Assembly (NCBI GenBank): GCA_024196135.1
Contig: JAMQCK010000380.1
Span: 1-25,367 of the forward strand
Length of the DNA stretch: 25,367 bases
Source of the DNA: Pleurotus ostreatus/Saccharomyces cerevisiae fusant
Taxonomy: Eukaryota; Opisthokonta
Direction of reading: 5' to 3'
Shown: positions 1-9,586 of the stretch, one piece after another
Numbering within the stretch: position 1 is the stretch's first letter
How the letters are laid out: each line of letters opens with the position of its first letter
Made by a program: the position numbers and the translations under genes
Notes under the pieces: model-generated
What the model saw: only the letters and a program-made list of their open reading frames with translations
Databases searched by the model: none
Told to the model about the DNA's origin: nothing

Positions 1-3000
1 CAAGAAATCGTTATCTGCCATGGCCCGCGCCTGGAACTCCTACGACCCGATGTGCAAACCGGAAAGTTGACGACAGTCATTGCGACGGACGTGTTTGGTT
101 CCATTCGCTCGATAGCTGCGTTCAGATTGACGGGAGGGACCAAGGGTGAGCACTTCGCGTGCATGTTCTCTGTGCTTGAATTTACGCCCCCATTAGATCA
201 TCTCATCCTAGGCTCTGACTCCGGCCGCATCGTTATCCTGGACTATGATCCGAAGACGACGAGCTTCGTGAAGTTGCACCAGGAGACGTACGGCAAGTCT
301 GGCGCGCGTCGAATAGTCCCTGGACAGTATCTCGCGACAGACCCAAAGGGACGAGCAGTGATGATTGGCGCAATGGAGAAGTCAAAACTGGTCTATATCC
401 TGAATCGAGACGCGGCGGCGAACTTGACGATCTCTTCCCCCCTCGAAGCGCACAAGAACAGCGCGATCATCCACCACATAGTCGGCGTTGACGTCGGTTT
501 TGAGAACCCCATATTTGCTGCGCTCGAGGTGGACTACTCGGAGTCAGACCAGGACCCCACAGGGGAGGCTTTCAACAATGCGGCGAAGGTGCGCCCGAAC
601 TTCCTGAGTGGCGTACGCGCGCTTATACTTCCTCAGACATTAACATACTATGAACTCGATCTAGGATTGAACCACGTCGTCCGCAAATGGAGCGAGCCTA
701 CCGACCCTCGTGCCAACCTCCTTGTACAAGTTCCCGGCGGTCAACTGGCTTCCTCTGATCGCTTCGATGGCCCATCCGGCGTACTCATCTGCTGCGAGGA
801 CCACATCATCTATCGGCATATGGACGCGCCTCAACACCGCGTGCCAATTCCGCGGCGAAAGCATCCTTTGGAGGACCCGGAGCGTGGCATCATCATCGTC
901 GCGGCTGTCATGCACAAGATGAAGGTGAGTTCGCGCGCGCATGTCCCGTAAAGGCTTACTGATGTAACCTGGCAGGGCGCATTCTTCTTCCTCCTGCAAA
1001 GCGAGGACGGTGACCTCTTCAAGGTTACAATCGAGCACGAAGACGAGGACGTGAAAGAGGTCAAAATCAAGTACTTCGATACCGTCCCCGTTGCAAGCGC
1101 CCTCTGTATCCTGAAGTCCGGCTTCCTCTTCGTTGCTTCCGAATTTGGGAACCAGTCAGTCATTCCACTTCACCTTCGTTCTACGGCTAACACGTTATAG
1201 TTACTTGTACCAGTTCCAGAAGCTCGGCGACGACGATGACGAGCCAGAGTTCAGCTCCTCTTCCTACCCTCAATTCGGCATGGCCGACCCATCTATGCCT
1301 CTGCCCCACGTCCACTTCAAGCCGCATCCTTTGGATAATCTTGCCCTTGCAGATGAGGTCGAGTCGTTGGACCCGATCATCGACTCGAAAGTCTTGAACC
1401 TCATGCCGAACTCTGACACGCCTCAAATCTTTGCCGCCTGCGGCCGAGGGCCACGAAGCTCTCTGCGCACCTTGCGGCACGGTCTTGAGGTTGAGGAGAG
1501 TGTGAGCTCCGATTTGCCCGGTATTCCGAACGCGGTTTGGACGACGAAGAAAAAGGAGGATGGTGAGTTCCCGCTCGCTAAACTCATTCGTACAGTGCTG
1601 ACATTACCCAGACGCCTTCGACTCGTACATCATCCTTTCCTTCGTCAACGGTACCCTCGTCCTTTCCATCGGCGAGACTATTGAGGAAGTACAGGACACC
1701 GGCTTTTTGTCATCCGCGCCGACCCTCGCGGTCCAGCAAATTGGCGCGGACGCTTTGCTCCAGGTCCATCCTCAGGGTATCCGGCACGTCCTATCCGATC
1801 GACGAGTGAACGAGTGGAGGGTGCCCCAGGGCAAGAGCATCGTGCAGGCGACGACGAACAAGCGTCAGGTCGTCGTCGCATTGAGCTCGGCGGAGTTGGT
1901 TTACTTTGAGCTCGACCTTGATGGTCAGCTGAACGAGTACCAGGACCGGAAGGCGATGGGCAGCACGGTGCTTGCGCTCAGCATCGGCGAAGTGCCAGAA
2001 GGGCGACAGCGGACACCGTTTTTGGTAAGTCTTTTTGGTCATGTCAAATGCGATCATGTCTGACAAGCGTTGGTAGGCCGTCGGTTGCGAGGACCAGACC
2101 GTCCGTATCATCTCGTTGGACCCGGAGAGCACGCTCGACACGATTTCCTTGCAAGCGCTCACCGCACCACCATCATCCATCTGCATAGCAGAGATGCTCG
2201 ACGCCGCCATCAACAAGACGCACCCGACCATGTTCGTCAACATCGGCTTGCAGAACGGTGTACTCCTGCGCACCGTGCTCGACCCGATGACCGGCCAGCT
2301 CACCGACACTCGCACGCGCTTCCTCGGCACTCGCCCCGTCAAGCTTGTCCGCGTCGCCATCCAGCGCAACCCCGCGATCATGGCGCTCAGCTCCCGCAGC
2401 TGGCTCAACTACACGCACCAGAACATGGTGCACTTTACGCCGCTCATCTTCGAGAACCTCGACTTTGCGTGGAGCTTCAGTGCCGAGTTGAGCCCGGAAG
2501 GGTTGATTGGGATTACGGGTAGTGTGTTGAGGTGAGTCTTTTTTCTAATCCTTCGGCGTTCAAAGATGAGACCAAGGGAGCGTAAAGTCTACGGACTTGA
2601 CGAAACTTTTTTTCAATTGATCCTACTGAGCTTCACTCGCCTTCGCGTCTTCGTGATCAGTCTCTAATGCCCATCCCAGAATCTTCCAAATCCCAAAGCT
2701 GGGCGTCAAGCTCAAGCAGGACTCCCTCCCCCTCTCATACACTCCCCGAAAATTCATCACCCATCCCAACAACCACTACTTCTACATGATCGAGAGCGAC
2801 CACCGCGTCTACGGCGACGAGACCGCCCAGGCGAAGATTCTCGATCAGATGTCGCGCGGCAAGGCCGTCGACGAGGAGGTTGTGAACCTGCCCGTGACCG
2901 AGTTCGGGCGCGTCAAGGCGCCCGCGGGGACGTGGGGCTCGTGCATACGCATCATCGACCCTACGCAGAACAGCACGGTGGCGGTCATCCCGCTGGACAA

Positions 3001-4105
3001 CAACGAGGCGGCGTTCTCTATTGCGGTCGTGCCGTTCTCGGCGCGAAATGGGGAGCTGTTCTTGGTGGTGGGGACGGCGGCGAACACGCGGGTGTCGCCG
3101 AGGACGTGTAGTAGCGGCTACCTGCGGACGTATCAGTTCACGAAAGATGGTGCGGGACTGGAGTTGCATCATAAGGTATGTGCATGGCATTTTTAGCGAG
3201 TCCAGTTTTACTGACTATCCTCGTAGACGGAGACGGACGACGTCCCGTTAGCACTCCTGGCCTTCCAGGGTCGTCTTGCGGCTGGTGTGGGCAAGGCGTT
3301 GAGGATATACGACATCGGCAAGAAGAAATTGCTCCGCAAGGCTGAGAATAAGGTGAGCAGGACAACTTCCATGGTAAAGGCTACGACTGACGCGCTCTAG
3401 GCCTTCGGCACCACTATCGTCACCCTGAACACGCAAGGCTCGCGCATCATCGCTGGTGATATGCAAGAGTCGCTCTTCTACGCCGTATACAAGGCGCCAG
3501 AAAACAGGTTACTGGTCTTCGCCGACGACTCGCAGCCAAGATGGATATCGGCAGCAACGATGGTCGACTACTATACCGTTGCCGCTGGCGATCGTTTTGG
3601 CAATGTCTTCGTCAACCGCCTCGACTACAAAGTTTCCGAACAGGTCGACGACGACCCTACCGGCGCCGGCATCTTGCACGAGAAGGGCATCCTGATGGGC
3701 GCACCGCACAAGACCAAGCTGCTTTGCCACTTCCACGTCGGCGACCTCATCACATCCATTCACAAGGTGGCACTTGTTGCCGGTGGACGGGAGGTGTTGC
3801 TGTACACTGGCTTGCACGGAACGATCGGCATGCTGGTGCCGTTCGTGTCGAAGGAGGACGTCGACTTCATTAGCACCCTCGAGCAGCACATGCGCTCAGA
3901 GCAGAGCAGTCTTGTCGGCCGGGACCACCTGAGCTGGCGAGGGTACTACGTGCCGGTGAAGGCGGTCGTGGACGGAGACTTGTGCGAAACGTTTGCAAAG
4001 CTTCCGGCATCGAAGCAGAGCGCCATCGCCAACGAGCTCGACCGGACGGTGGGCGAGGTGCTCAAAAAGCTGGACTCGTTGCGGACGACGACATCCGGGT
4101 TCTGA
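1..4105 (+). CDS. RSE1: Splicing factor 3b subunit 3 (SF3B3/SAP130, yeast Rse1), 5'-truncated by the window edge
   Basis: This encodes the large beta-propeller scaffold of the SF3b complex of U2 snRNP, which acts in the nucleus in branch-site recognition. Exons are 1-145, 197-588, 637-924, 976-1154, 1201-1562, 1612-2024, 2077-2531, 2680-3175, 3227-3352 and 3401-4105 (TGA). They join in frame to 1186 codons, and about 27 N-terminal residues lie outside the window, which fits the usual length near 1210. Family landmarks are continuous across junctions: [106 protein letters not shown], the C-terminal CPSF_A region with [15 protein letters not shown], and ELDRT near the end. The 589-636 intron has a length divisible by three and stays open if unspliced; I removed it because family proteins lack that segment. 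The 2532-2679 intron (148 nt) is about three times longer than its neighbours. Identity is certain; exon edges are inferred. Confidence 0.96.
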
Positions 4106-4369
4106 TTTGTGGTCTCGTGGACGTTGGCGCTTGTACTCACCTGCTTGGTCTCTACTTTACGTGTTATTCATGGTCAGCATACCTCATAGTGTACTTCTAC
4201 AGAATGAACAGCTAAGCCTTTGGAGCTGTAATACTCTGGATAGGCGCGAAGACATGTGAAGGCGCCTGGTCTGCTGCGAGCGATGGCGGTGAATCGACGA
4301 CTGACATCATTGGCAATCTCCGACATAGAAAAGCGCGGAAGCTTGGGCTCTTTCCCTCCCGCCATTCCC

Positions 4370-5031
4370 ATGCAGTCGTTGGCAGCGCGCACGATATTGC
4401 GCTCTCCCGTCGCTCTCACGATCCCCAGGACCTTCTGCAGGTCGCTGGTGACGTTGAAAAGCGTCAAGGTGCGCAGCGATGTCTGTCCCGCAATAGAAGA
4501 TCGTGACTAACGCGCGTCGCTTGCGCGCAGTACACGGCGTCCTCCCTTGCTACCGGTGCGGGGCGTAATGGACAGGTCAAGTCCGGTGACCTTAGCCTGA
4601 AGCTGGCGATGCCGAAGGAGCTCGGCGGCGCGGGCGACGGTGCGAACCCGGAGCAGCTCTTTGGTGCGTAACATCCGCGGAGTCTTTCGATCTGCTTGGC
4701 TGAGACGTACGCGACCAGGTATGGGCTACGCGGCGTGCTTCCTGTCCGCGCTTGGTGCTGTTGCGCGCCAGCAGGGGAAGACGGACGCCGTCAAGAACGC
4801 GTCCGTCGCTGTCGATGTCTCGATCGGCGAGCCCAGCGACAAGCCCGGGTTCGGGCTAGCCGTGGATCTGAAGGTCTCGGGTGCGGACGATGCCTTGATC
4901 AAGGCCGCGCATGAGGTGGGGCGCTTTGCAATCCCATTGGAGTGGTGGCGGGCTAACTCACTTTGCTGTAGATGTGTCCCTACAGCCGTGCGCTCTCCGA
5001 GGGGGTTGTCGTGAACGTGTCCAAGGCATGA
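4370..5031 (+). CDS. OsmC/Ohr-family organic hydroperoxide reductase, mitochondrial type (catalytic cysteines intact)
   Basis: This is a thiol peroxidase of the Ohr branch of the OsmC superfamily, expected to reduce organic hydroperoxides. Exons are 4370-4468, 4531-4663, 4719-4915 and 4972-5031 (TGA), giving 162 aa. Residues 1-31 (MQSLAARTILRSPVALTIPR...) are Arg/Ser-rich and free of acids, like a mitochondrial presequence. The mature part shows YTASSLATGAGRNG with the conserved Arg, PKELGGAG, NPEQLF with the conserved Glu, GYAACF with the peroxidatic Cys84 (codon 4736-4738), and CPYSRA with the resolving Cys145. An in-frame ATG at 4283 would add 29 residues; I prefer 4370 because the presequence then begins normally. 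The gene lies 264 bp downstream of RSE1 and is followed by a diverged tandem copy. Family membership is seen in the motifs; mitochondrial location and substrate are inferred. Confidence 0.92.
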
Positions 5032-5422
5032 GAAGAGTTATACCACCTGAGCAGTAAGCTTCTGTATTACCATGTTGTACTTCTATGACTATGCGCATCA
5101 GCATATCTTCGTGTTCCTCCGTATCCTCAGCCTGAATTTCGATCCCCCGAACAAGGCAGGAATGCATCCTGACGTCATGGTTAACGTTGTGGGTGCTCGC
5201 TTGTTGCCCTCGCCCATCTCTCCATCACGATATACGGACTTTACGGTCGGCGCTGTGCTCGGCTTCGTCATGATACGAACAAGACTCGCTGCGACCGGGG
5301 CTGATGACGACAGAAAGCCTTCATACTCTGCTGGCTTGCGAGTGCTTTAAAGGGCAAACGTGTAACCCACGCCACCCTTACTCTTTCTTGACTGCTACCC
5401 TCAACTACTACTCAACACTACA
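5032..5422. other. Intergenic region between the tandem Ohr genes (3' region of copy 1, promoter of copy 2)
   Basis: These 391 bp hold no supported gene. They contain a perfect TGACGTCA palindrome at 5170-5177. A CTTTAAAGGG segment near 5345 precedes a pyrimidine-rich, ACT-rich leader that runs into the ATG at 5423, as is usual for fungal core promoters. The short open frames here show no family similarity. Confidence 0.6.
5170..5177. promoter_or_regulatory. Perfect TGACGTCA (CRE/ATF-type bZIP) site upstream of the second Ohr-like gene
   Basis: The 8-bp palindrome TGACGTCA lies 246 bp upstream of the ATG at 5423. It is the consensus for ATF/CREB-class bZIP factors, which in fungi often act in stress responses. 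Binding is not shown by sequence alone. Confidence 0.4.
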
Positions 5423-6233
5423 ATGCTACCGAGACTTGCCCTTCGCCCGACGTTTGCACGCTCGCTGCTTGCATCCTCACGGGCGCCTAACTCGAGAGGA
5501 ATCGTAACTCTATCACCTAATGTCCTGGTGCGTGTTCTCAGCCATGTCTTCTCCATCATCTGACAGCAGCTTCCTCTTCTCAGTACCTTTCATCTGCAGT
5601 AGCCGACCAGCCTGGACGCGCAGGCACCGCGAAGTCGCTCACCGACCAGCCTCTCGAGCTCAAGTTCGCCCGCCCGAAGACCATCGGTGGAAAGGGAAAT
5701 GGGGTGTGTAGAGTCCATCCTCCCCTCGTCCCTTATCGACCCTCCGCCACCAACGCGACACCTGACACCCGCCTCTCCACCGGTGCCTCCAGCGCTGACA
5801 TCACCTCCAGCAAACCCCCGAACAGCTCCTGGCGATGGCCCTGTCGACGTCCTTTCTCGACGCGATGAACCTGGCCGCCAGCAAGCAGGGCAAGAACGGC
5901 ATTACCGCGAATGCGAGGGTGCACGCGGCGGCGTTCCTGGGCCTCCCGGAGAAAGGGCGCGAGGGGTTCGGCCTCTCGACGAGTATCGTGGTGGAGAACG
6001 TGGAGGATGACGAGCTGATACTCGCGGCGCGGGAGGTGAGTAAGGGATTGCACTGCGGTGTACGAGATAGTCTCGTTCCTTGGGGGCTGTTTGGCAGATG
6101 GCTTTGCGGGCAGGACGTTTGCTAATTATTTCGACAGTTGTGCCCCTTCACGCGCGCCCTGACCGAAGGCATCGAGGTCAAGGTCATGAAGAGGGCCACC
6201 CCCTCGGAAGACGAGGCTGAGGCCTCGGAGTGA
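5423..6233 (+). CDS. Ohr/OsmC-like tandem paralogue lacking the peroxidatic cysteine (Cys replaced by Ser89)
   Basis: This is a diverged duplicate of the gene just upstream. Exons are 5423-5527, 5584-5703, 5811-6035 and 6138-6233 (TGA), all phase 0, giving 181 aa. Residues 1-29 again look like a mitochondrial presequence (MLPRLALRPTFARSLLASSR...). The core aligns with copy 1: YLSSAVADQPGRAG keeps the Arg, TPEQLL keeps the Glu (Asn changed to Thr), and LCPFTRALTEG keeps the resolving Cys152. The peroxidatic motif GYAACFL reads ALSTSFL, so the nucleophile is Ser89 (codon TCC 5850-5852, against TGC in copy 1). The C-terminus has an acidic tail (SEDEAEASE). Introns two and three are 107 and 102 nt, longer than in copy 1. 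The frame is open and motifs outside the active site are kept, so I call it a gene rather than a pseudogene. Thiol peroxidase activity is unlikely; its actual role is unknown. Confidence 0.85.
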
Positions 6234-6321
6234 ATGTTAGTAAGGCGCCTCGGAGGCCCGCTGTCGGCGCTGTATACCCCAAGTACCTTACCATGGACTG
6301 TACTGTTATCCCTGTACCCTA

Positions 6322-6575
6322 CACCACACCTGGGATACAATATTCCCCGGCGCGTACTGCAGGAATATCGTGAGATTATTTTGAATAAGCGAAGCATAAA
6401 GGCGACGCGTGGATCGTGATCTTATGGGTGGCATATTGGTCGGTACGGCCTCCGATTGGCTGGGCCTCGATACGCCCTTTCAATCAACGCGCGGTCTTTA
6501 CTGAAAGCTGATTCAGAATATACACACAATAAACGTGCAGTAAGCGCCGGGGAATATCGAATCCCAGGTGTGGTG
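6322..6575. mobile_element. 254-bp palindromic MITE-like element with 93-bp inverted-repeat arms
   Basis: The left arm (6322-6414) aligns without gaps to the reverse complement of the right arm (6483-6575). The outer 15 bases (CACCACACCTGGGAT) are identical, followed after three positions by a further 14-base identical block (ATATTCCCCGGCGC). Towards the 68-bp loop the arms drift, and overall identity is roughly 70% by eye. Both sides are flanked by CTA (6319-6321 and 6576-6578), which may be a 3-bp target-site duplication. There is no coding capacity. Length, arms and a possible 3-bp duplication resemble a non-autonomous DNA transposon, perhaps Tourist/Harbinger-like, but the superfamily is not established. 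Confidence 0.65.
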
Positions 6576-6604
6576 CTACTATCTATAGTGATCTCTACTA
6601 TCTA
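6576..6604 (+). repeat. Short direct repeat of CTACTATCTA (two copies, 19-bp period)
   Basis: CTACTATCTA occurs at 6576-6585 and 6595-6604, exactly between the right end of the palindromic element and dispersed-repeat copy 1. It may be a footprint of nested insertions or simply low complexity. Confidence 0.45.
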
Positions 6605-6846
6605 GCCGCAGATTATCTATCTGGAATACTTCTACTTACTAGCGCCTTCGGCCTGTTTAGGAAGCAAGAGAGTTCAGAGACGCGAAGCTCGTTGGAGGCG
6701 CGCGTTATCCACGCGTTATGAGTTGCCTCCGAATGATGTTCGACATCATCGATGCGACTGACGCGCTCTATATGCGCAAAACATACTTCTCGACGAACGC
6801 GCTGCGCGCCCACCTTCCTAAAGTCACCGAACGTGGGGTGGGAGGC
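6599..6846 (-). repeat. Dispersed repeat, copy 1 (diverged inverted partner of 13545-13774)
   Basis: Read on the minus strand, this segment aligns with 13545-13774 on the plus strand. Shared blocks include CGCATCGATGATGT, CGAGCTTCGCG, GAACTCTCTTGCTTCC and CTGCGGCTAGATA at the 3' boundary. Indels and substitutions make it an old family. No protein is supported; it could be a fragment of a transposon terminal region. Confidence 0.6.
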
Positions 6847-7027
6847 ATGCGGGGTGACGAGGACGACAGTCGACGTCAGTGCGATCTGCAGGGCAGCCGC
6901 ACCCATCCTGCGCTGAACTCTAGTCGCTGACATGCACTGATAATCTCGGGGAATCCAACGATACTTCCCTCCCTGGCCATACCTTGGAGTCGTCAATTGC
7001 AGAATCCAGTCCCATTGGTGTTCTATG

Positions 7028-8993
7028 CTACAATTGCACCACTTTCACATACCCTCCGCTCGACCCAAACGCTATCCTCCCCAGCACCTCATCATAATCC
7101 AACGACGTCCAATCATTCGACGGATTCTGCAACAACACACGCCCATGTCGCGTCAGCGGCGCCCCCTCCGGCCCAATAACCCCCTTCATCCCATCCCCAT
7201 CCCCATCCTCCCCGTCTCCTCTCAGCGGCCCCTCAAACGCCCCCGCCATCATCGCCTCATGCGAATTCAGCGACGGCACGTTATTCTGCATCGACCGCCC
7301 GTCGTCGTTCCCAAACATAAGCCCCGCGCTCGCGTAGTCCGGCGGCTGCACCCACACCGCGGTCCCGCACGGGCCCATGACGAGGTCCGTGCAGCGCAGC
7401 GCGCCCCGCGAGGAGTGGAAGCGCTCGGCGTGGACGGGCGGGAAGAGGAAGGGTGCGGGTGGGGGCGGTCGCGCTGGGTAGTTGTGCGCGGCGGGGATGC
7501 GGGGAGGGGGGTGGGGAGCGGGGGTTTGGGGGGGGGAAGGAGGTGATTGGGAGGAAGGTGGTTCGGCGGGAGGTGATGAAGCGGGAGGTGATTCGGCGTC
7601 AGGCGATTGGCTCGCGCTTTGAGTGGCAGGGTTTTGAGCGGGCGCGCTTGGGGTAGGCGAAGCTAAGTGCGCGGACGCAGATCCGGGGTATGGTGCCGCG
7701 GGGTATGTTACAGACGCGTCGCTTCCTTGCTCGTCTAATTCTGCCGCGGCCGGGTTAGGCGAGATCGTGTAGAGATCCAGTCCATGTGCGTCCGTCGTCC
7801 AGGGATCGTCGCATTCGGAGCGAATGAGGATGGAGAGTGGGTGCGCTGTTACGCCGCGGCGGCGGAAGGTCTGCACGGCGACGCCGTCGACCCAGCCGAA
7901 GGAGTGGCTGGCATACGGCTGGTACGTGAGCGGCTCTCTGTCGCGGGGACGAAGCTCTGGGGCAGGAAAGAGGTGAATAGAGCGTGCACGGACAACTAGA
8001 ATACTACGCCTTGCGAGCTCGACGAGTACACCATTGTCGTGCTATAGGAAGTCAACTTGATGATCTGCAACCTGGCTCGGGAAGGGACACGCACCGTCAG
8101 TAAGCTATCCTCCTCGTGCGGCTGCTCGAGTGTAGCGTATACGCCCAGCTTCCAGTTGAGTATGATTGTCGATGTAAGATCGTCGCTTAAAGCGAGGATG
8201 TCACCATCAAGCAATGTCGGCTTGAAGTTTGTCTCAAGCGGGTCAGCCAGTACTTCCTCCAGACGCGCATCTTCGCCTTCCTCCCTCAGGCGCAGCAGTT
8301 GCACAACCTGTCGGCTAACAAAGACGCGCGCTCAGCCATCTGCACGCGCACACCGCAAGAAAATCGCGTACGGACTCGTCTTGTTGGAACCTCAGCGACA
8401 GCGCCACGGCCGCGTACGCGCATCCGGTCTTCTTATTCACCGCAAAACCGTCGATCAGCGCGCGTCGCGGGGACCACTCGCATGCCTTTCGCAAGCCCGT
8501 GCGCGCATCGACGCGCCAGAGCGTCGCGATCGACCATATTCCCTTCGAGATGGTGAGCAGCCAACGGCCGTCGTGACCGGGGAGGAAGCGGACAGCAGAG
8601 GGCGCGGTGCCCGTGCCCATCTGCACGCTCCCGATCGTGCGCGGGTTGAGGGTGTTGGTTCGCCAGCGCGTCGCTAGGCCGTGCGCGCGGCGCACCAGGT
8701 GCTCAAGGCCGCGCGGGGGGAGGCTTTCGAGGGAGACATCGGGGAATGGGTAGCCAGGCGTGAGGATTTCAGAAATGCAGAAGTCGGTCCAGACTATCCG
8801 CAGGCAACTAGCGAGGTAAAACCGTCGGCACGTCTGTGCGGGGGAGGATGGGGAATCAGTGAATGGTGCATGTGCGCCAGCTTACGGCCTTCCGTGCCAA
8901 GGACATTACCTGGCGTAGAGCGAGGATTTCTGGGATTTGGAGAAAGGAGAATATCTTGAGGACGACATCGTCGTCGAGGTCAACGAGTGACAT
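7028..8993 (-). CDS. F-box domain protein with a Pro/Ser-rich insert
   Basis: This is a predicted substrate-recognition subunit of an SCF ubiquitin ligase. Minus-strand exons are 8993-8910, 8833-8354, 8307-8095 and 8041-7028 (stop at the low end), totalling 596 aa in frame. The F-box spans about residues 2-45: LDDDVVLKIFSFLQIPEIL is split by the first intron, then TCRRFY follows. The middle (about residues 70-385) is a beta-rich region of hydrophobic repeats, for example FLPGHDGRWLLTISKG and GDILALSDDLTSTIILNWK, typical of mushroom F-box proteins with a propeller-like C-terminus. Residues about 386-461 are very rich in Pro and Ser. The end (LDYDEVLGRIAFGSSGGYVKVVQL) resembles a last propeller blade. 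I start at 8993 because the F-box begins right there; an in-frame ATG further upstream would only add non-conserved sequence. No partner or substrate can be named. Confidence 0.82.
7501..7536 (+). other. G-quadruplex-type G-run cluster in the Pro-rich coding region
   Basis: Five plus-strand runs of at least four G (7501-7504, 7506-7511, 7513-7516, 7520-7524, 7528-7536) are separated by 1-3 nt. The F-box gene is on the minus strand, so this is its template strand; the runs come from Pro codons of the insert. Confidence 0.55.
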
Positions 8994-9047
8994 GAGTCTC
9001 GAGGGTGGAGAGAACAATGGCGAGGTGCTTTGGTGCTGTTTGGCGTT

Positions 9048-9055
9048 TGACGTCA
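9048..9055. promoter_or_regulatory. Perfect TGACGTCA (CRE/ATF-type) site upstream of the F-box gene
   Basis: The palindrome lies 55 bp upstream of the F-box ATG (8993, minus strand), a promoter-proximal position. A bZIP factor is the expected ligand; this is unproven. Confidence 0.4.
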
Positions 9056-9548
9056 GATCAGGCGATCTGCAATCAAGTTGAACCTTCACGTGATCGATCT
9101 CTCGGACAACATGGAAAAGGCAACCTCTCCTCAACGTGCTCACGTCCAGACCCTTGACCCGACGGAAAAGATACCGAAAGGCGCAAATTTTGGCTTCAAA
9201 GTTGTAGCAGACAACCCTCCCCCAAAACCAGCTGACATTTTCCTCACCGATCTTCCACTTTACGGCCAGTCCTCGGTGGCGTTGTTGCCTCCGCGCTATC
9301 TCCGTCTCGATGGAAAGTCTGATTTTCGGAGGTTGGCTCGGGATGGAAGGGTTTATGGACCGTTAAATCCGCTAACGGACGGGGCAGTATCCGATCGACC
9401 GGAGGCAAAATGTACCTCTGTTCCTGAAGATGAAAGGCCTCCACAACAGGCGGGGTGGGCGAGGGGAAATCGCTTTGCCACCCCGCCCTTCCCCGCTCAA
9501 ATCTCACCTTGCGCTCCCCCAGCTTTCGTACGAGCTTTTTCTGGGACT

Positions 9549-9586
9549 CGTATCATGCTACGGCACGTAGATGGCGGCGTGATACG
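9549..9586. repeat. Nested dyad: CGTATCA...TGATACG enclosing CTACG-GCA-CGTAG
   Basis: The outer 7-bp arms (9549-9555 and 9580-9586) are perfect inverted repeats. Inside them, 9558-9562 and 9566-9570 form a second perfect 5-bp arm pair around GCA. It could be a protein-binding dyad or chance. Confidence 0.35.

Larger units (their letters stand above)
6234..7027. other. Gene-free convergent intergenic region rich in repeats
   Basis: These 794 bp lie between the 3' ends of the Ohr-like gene (+) and the F-box gene (-). They hold the palindromic element at 6322-6575, a short direct repeat, and dispersed-repeat copy 1 (6599-6846). Positions 6847-7027 show nothing recognisable. The open frames over the repeat are not credible proteins. 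Confidence 0.7.

Noticed and set aside
589..636. 16-residue insertion in RSE1 if this segment is translated
   Set aside because: It has clean GT...CAG ends and a typical 48-nt length. Removing it restores a family-conserved junction (AAK|TLTYYEL), so it is an intron that happens to be in frame.
4174..4467. 97-codon minus-strand frame overlapping the first exon of Ohr copy 1
   Set aside because: It is a shadow of the plus-strand presequence exon, with no motif and no splice or promoter support.
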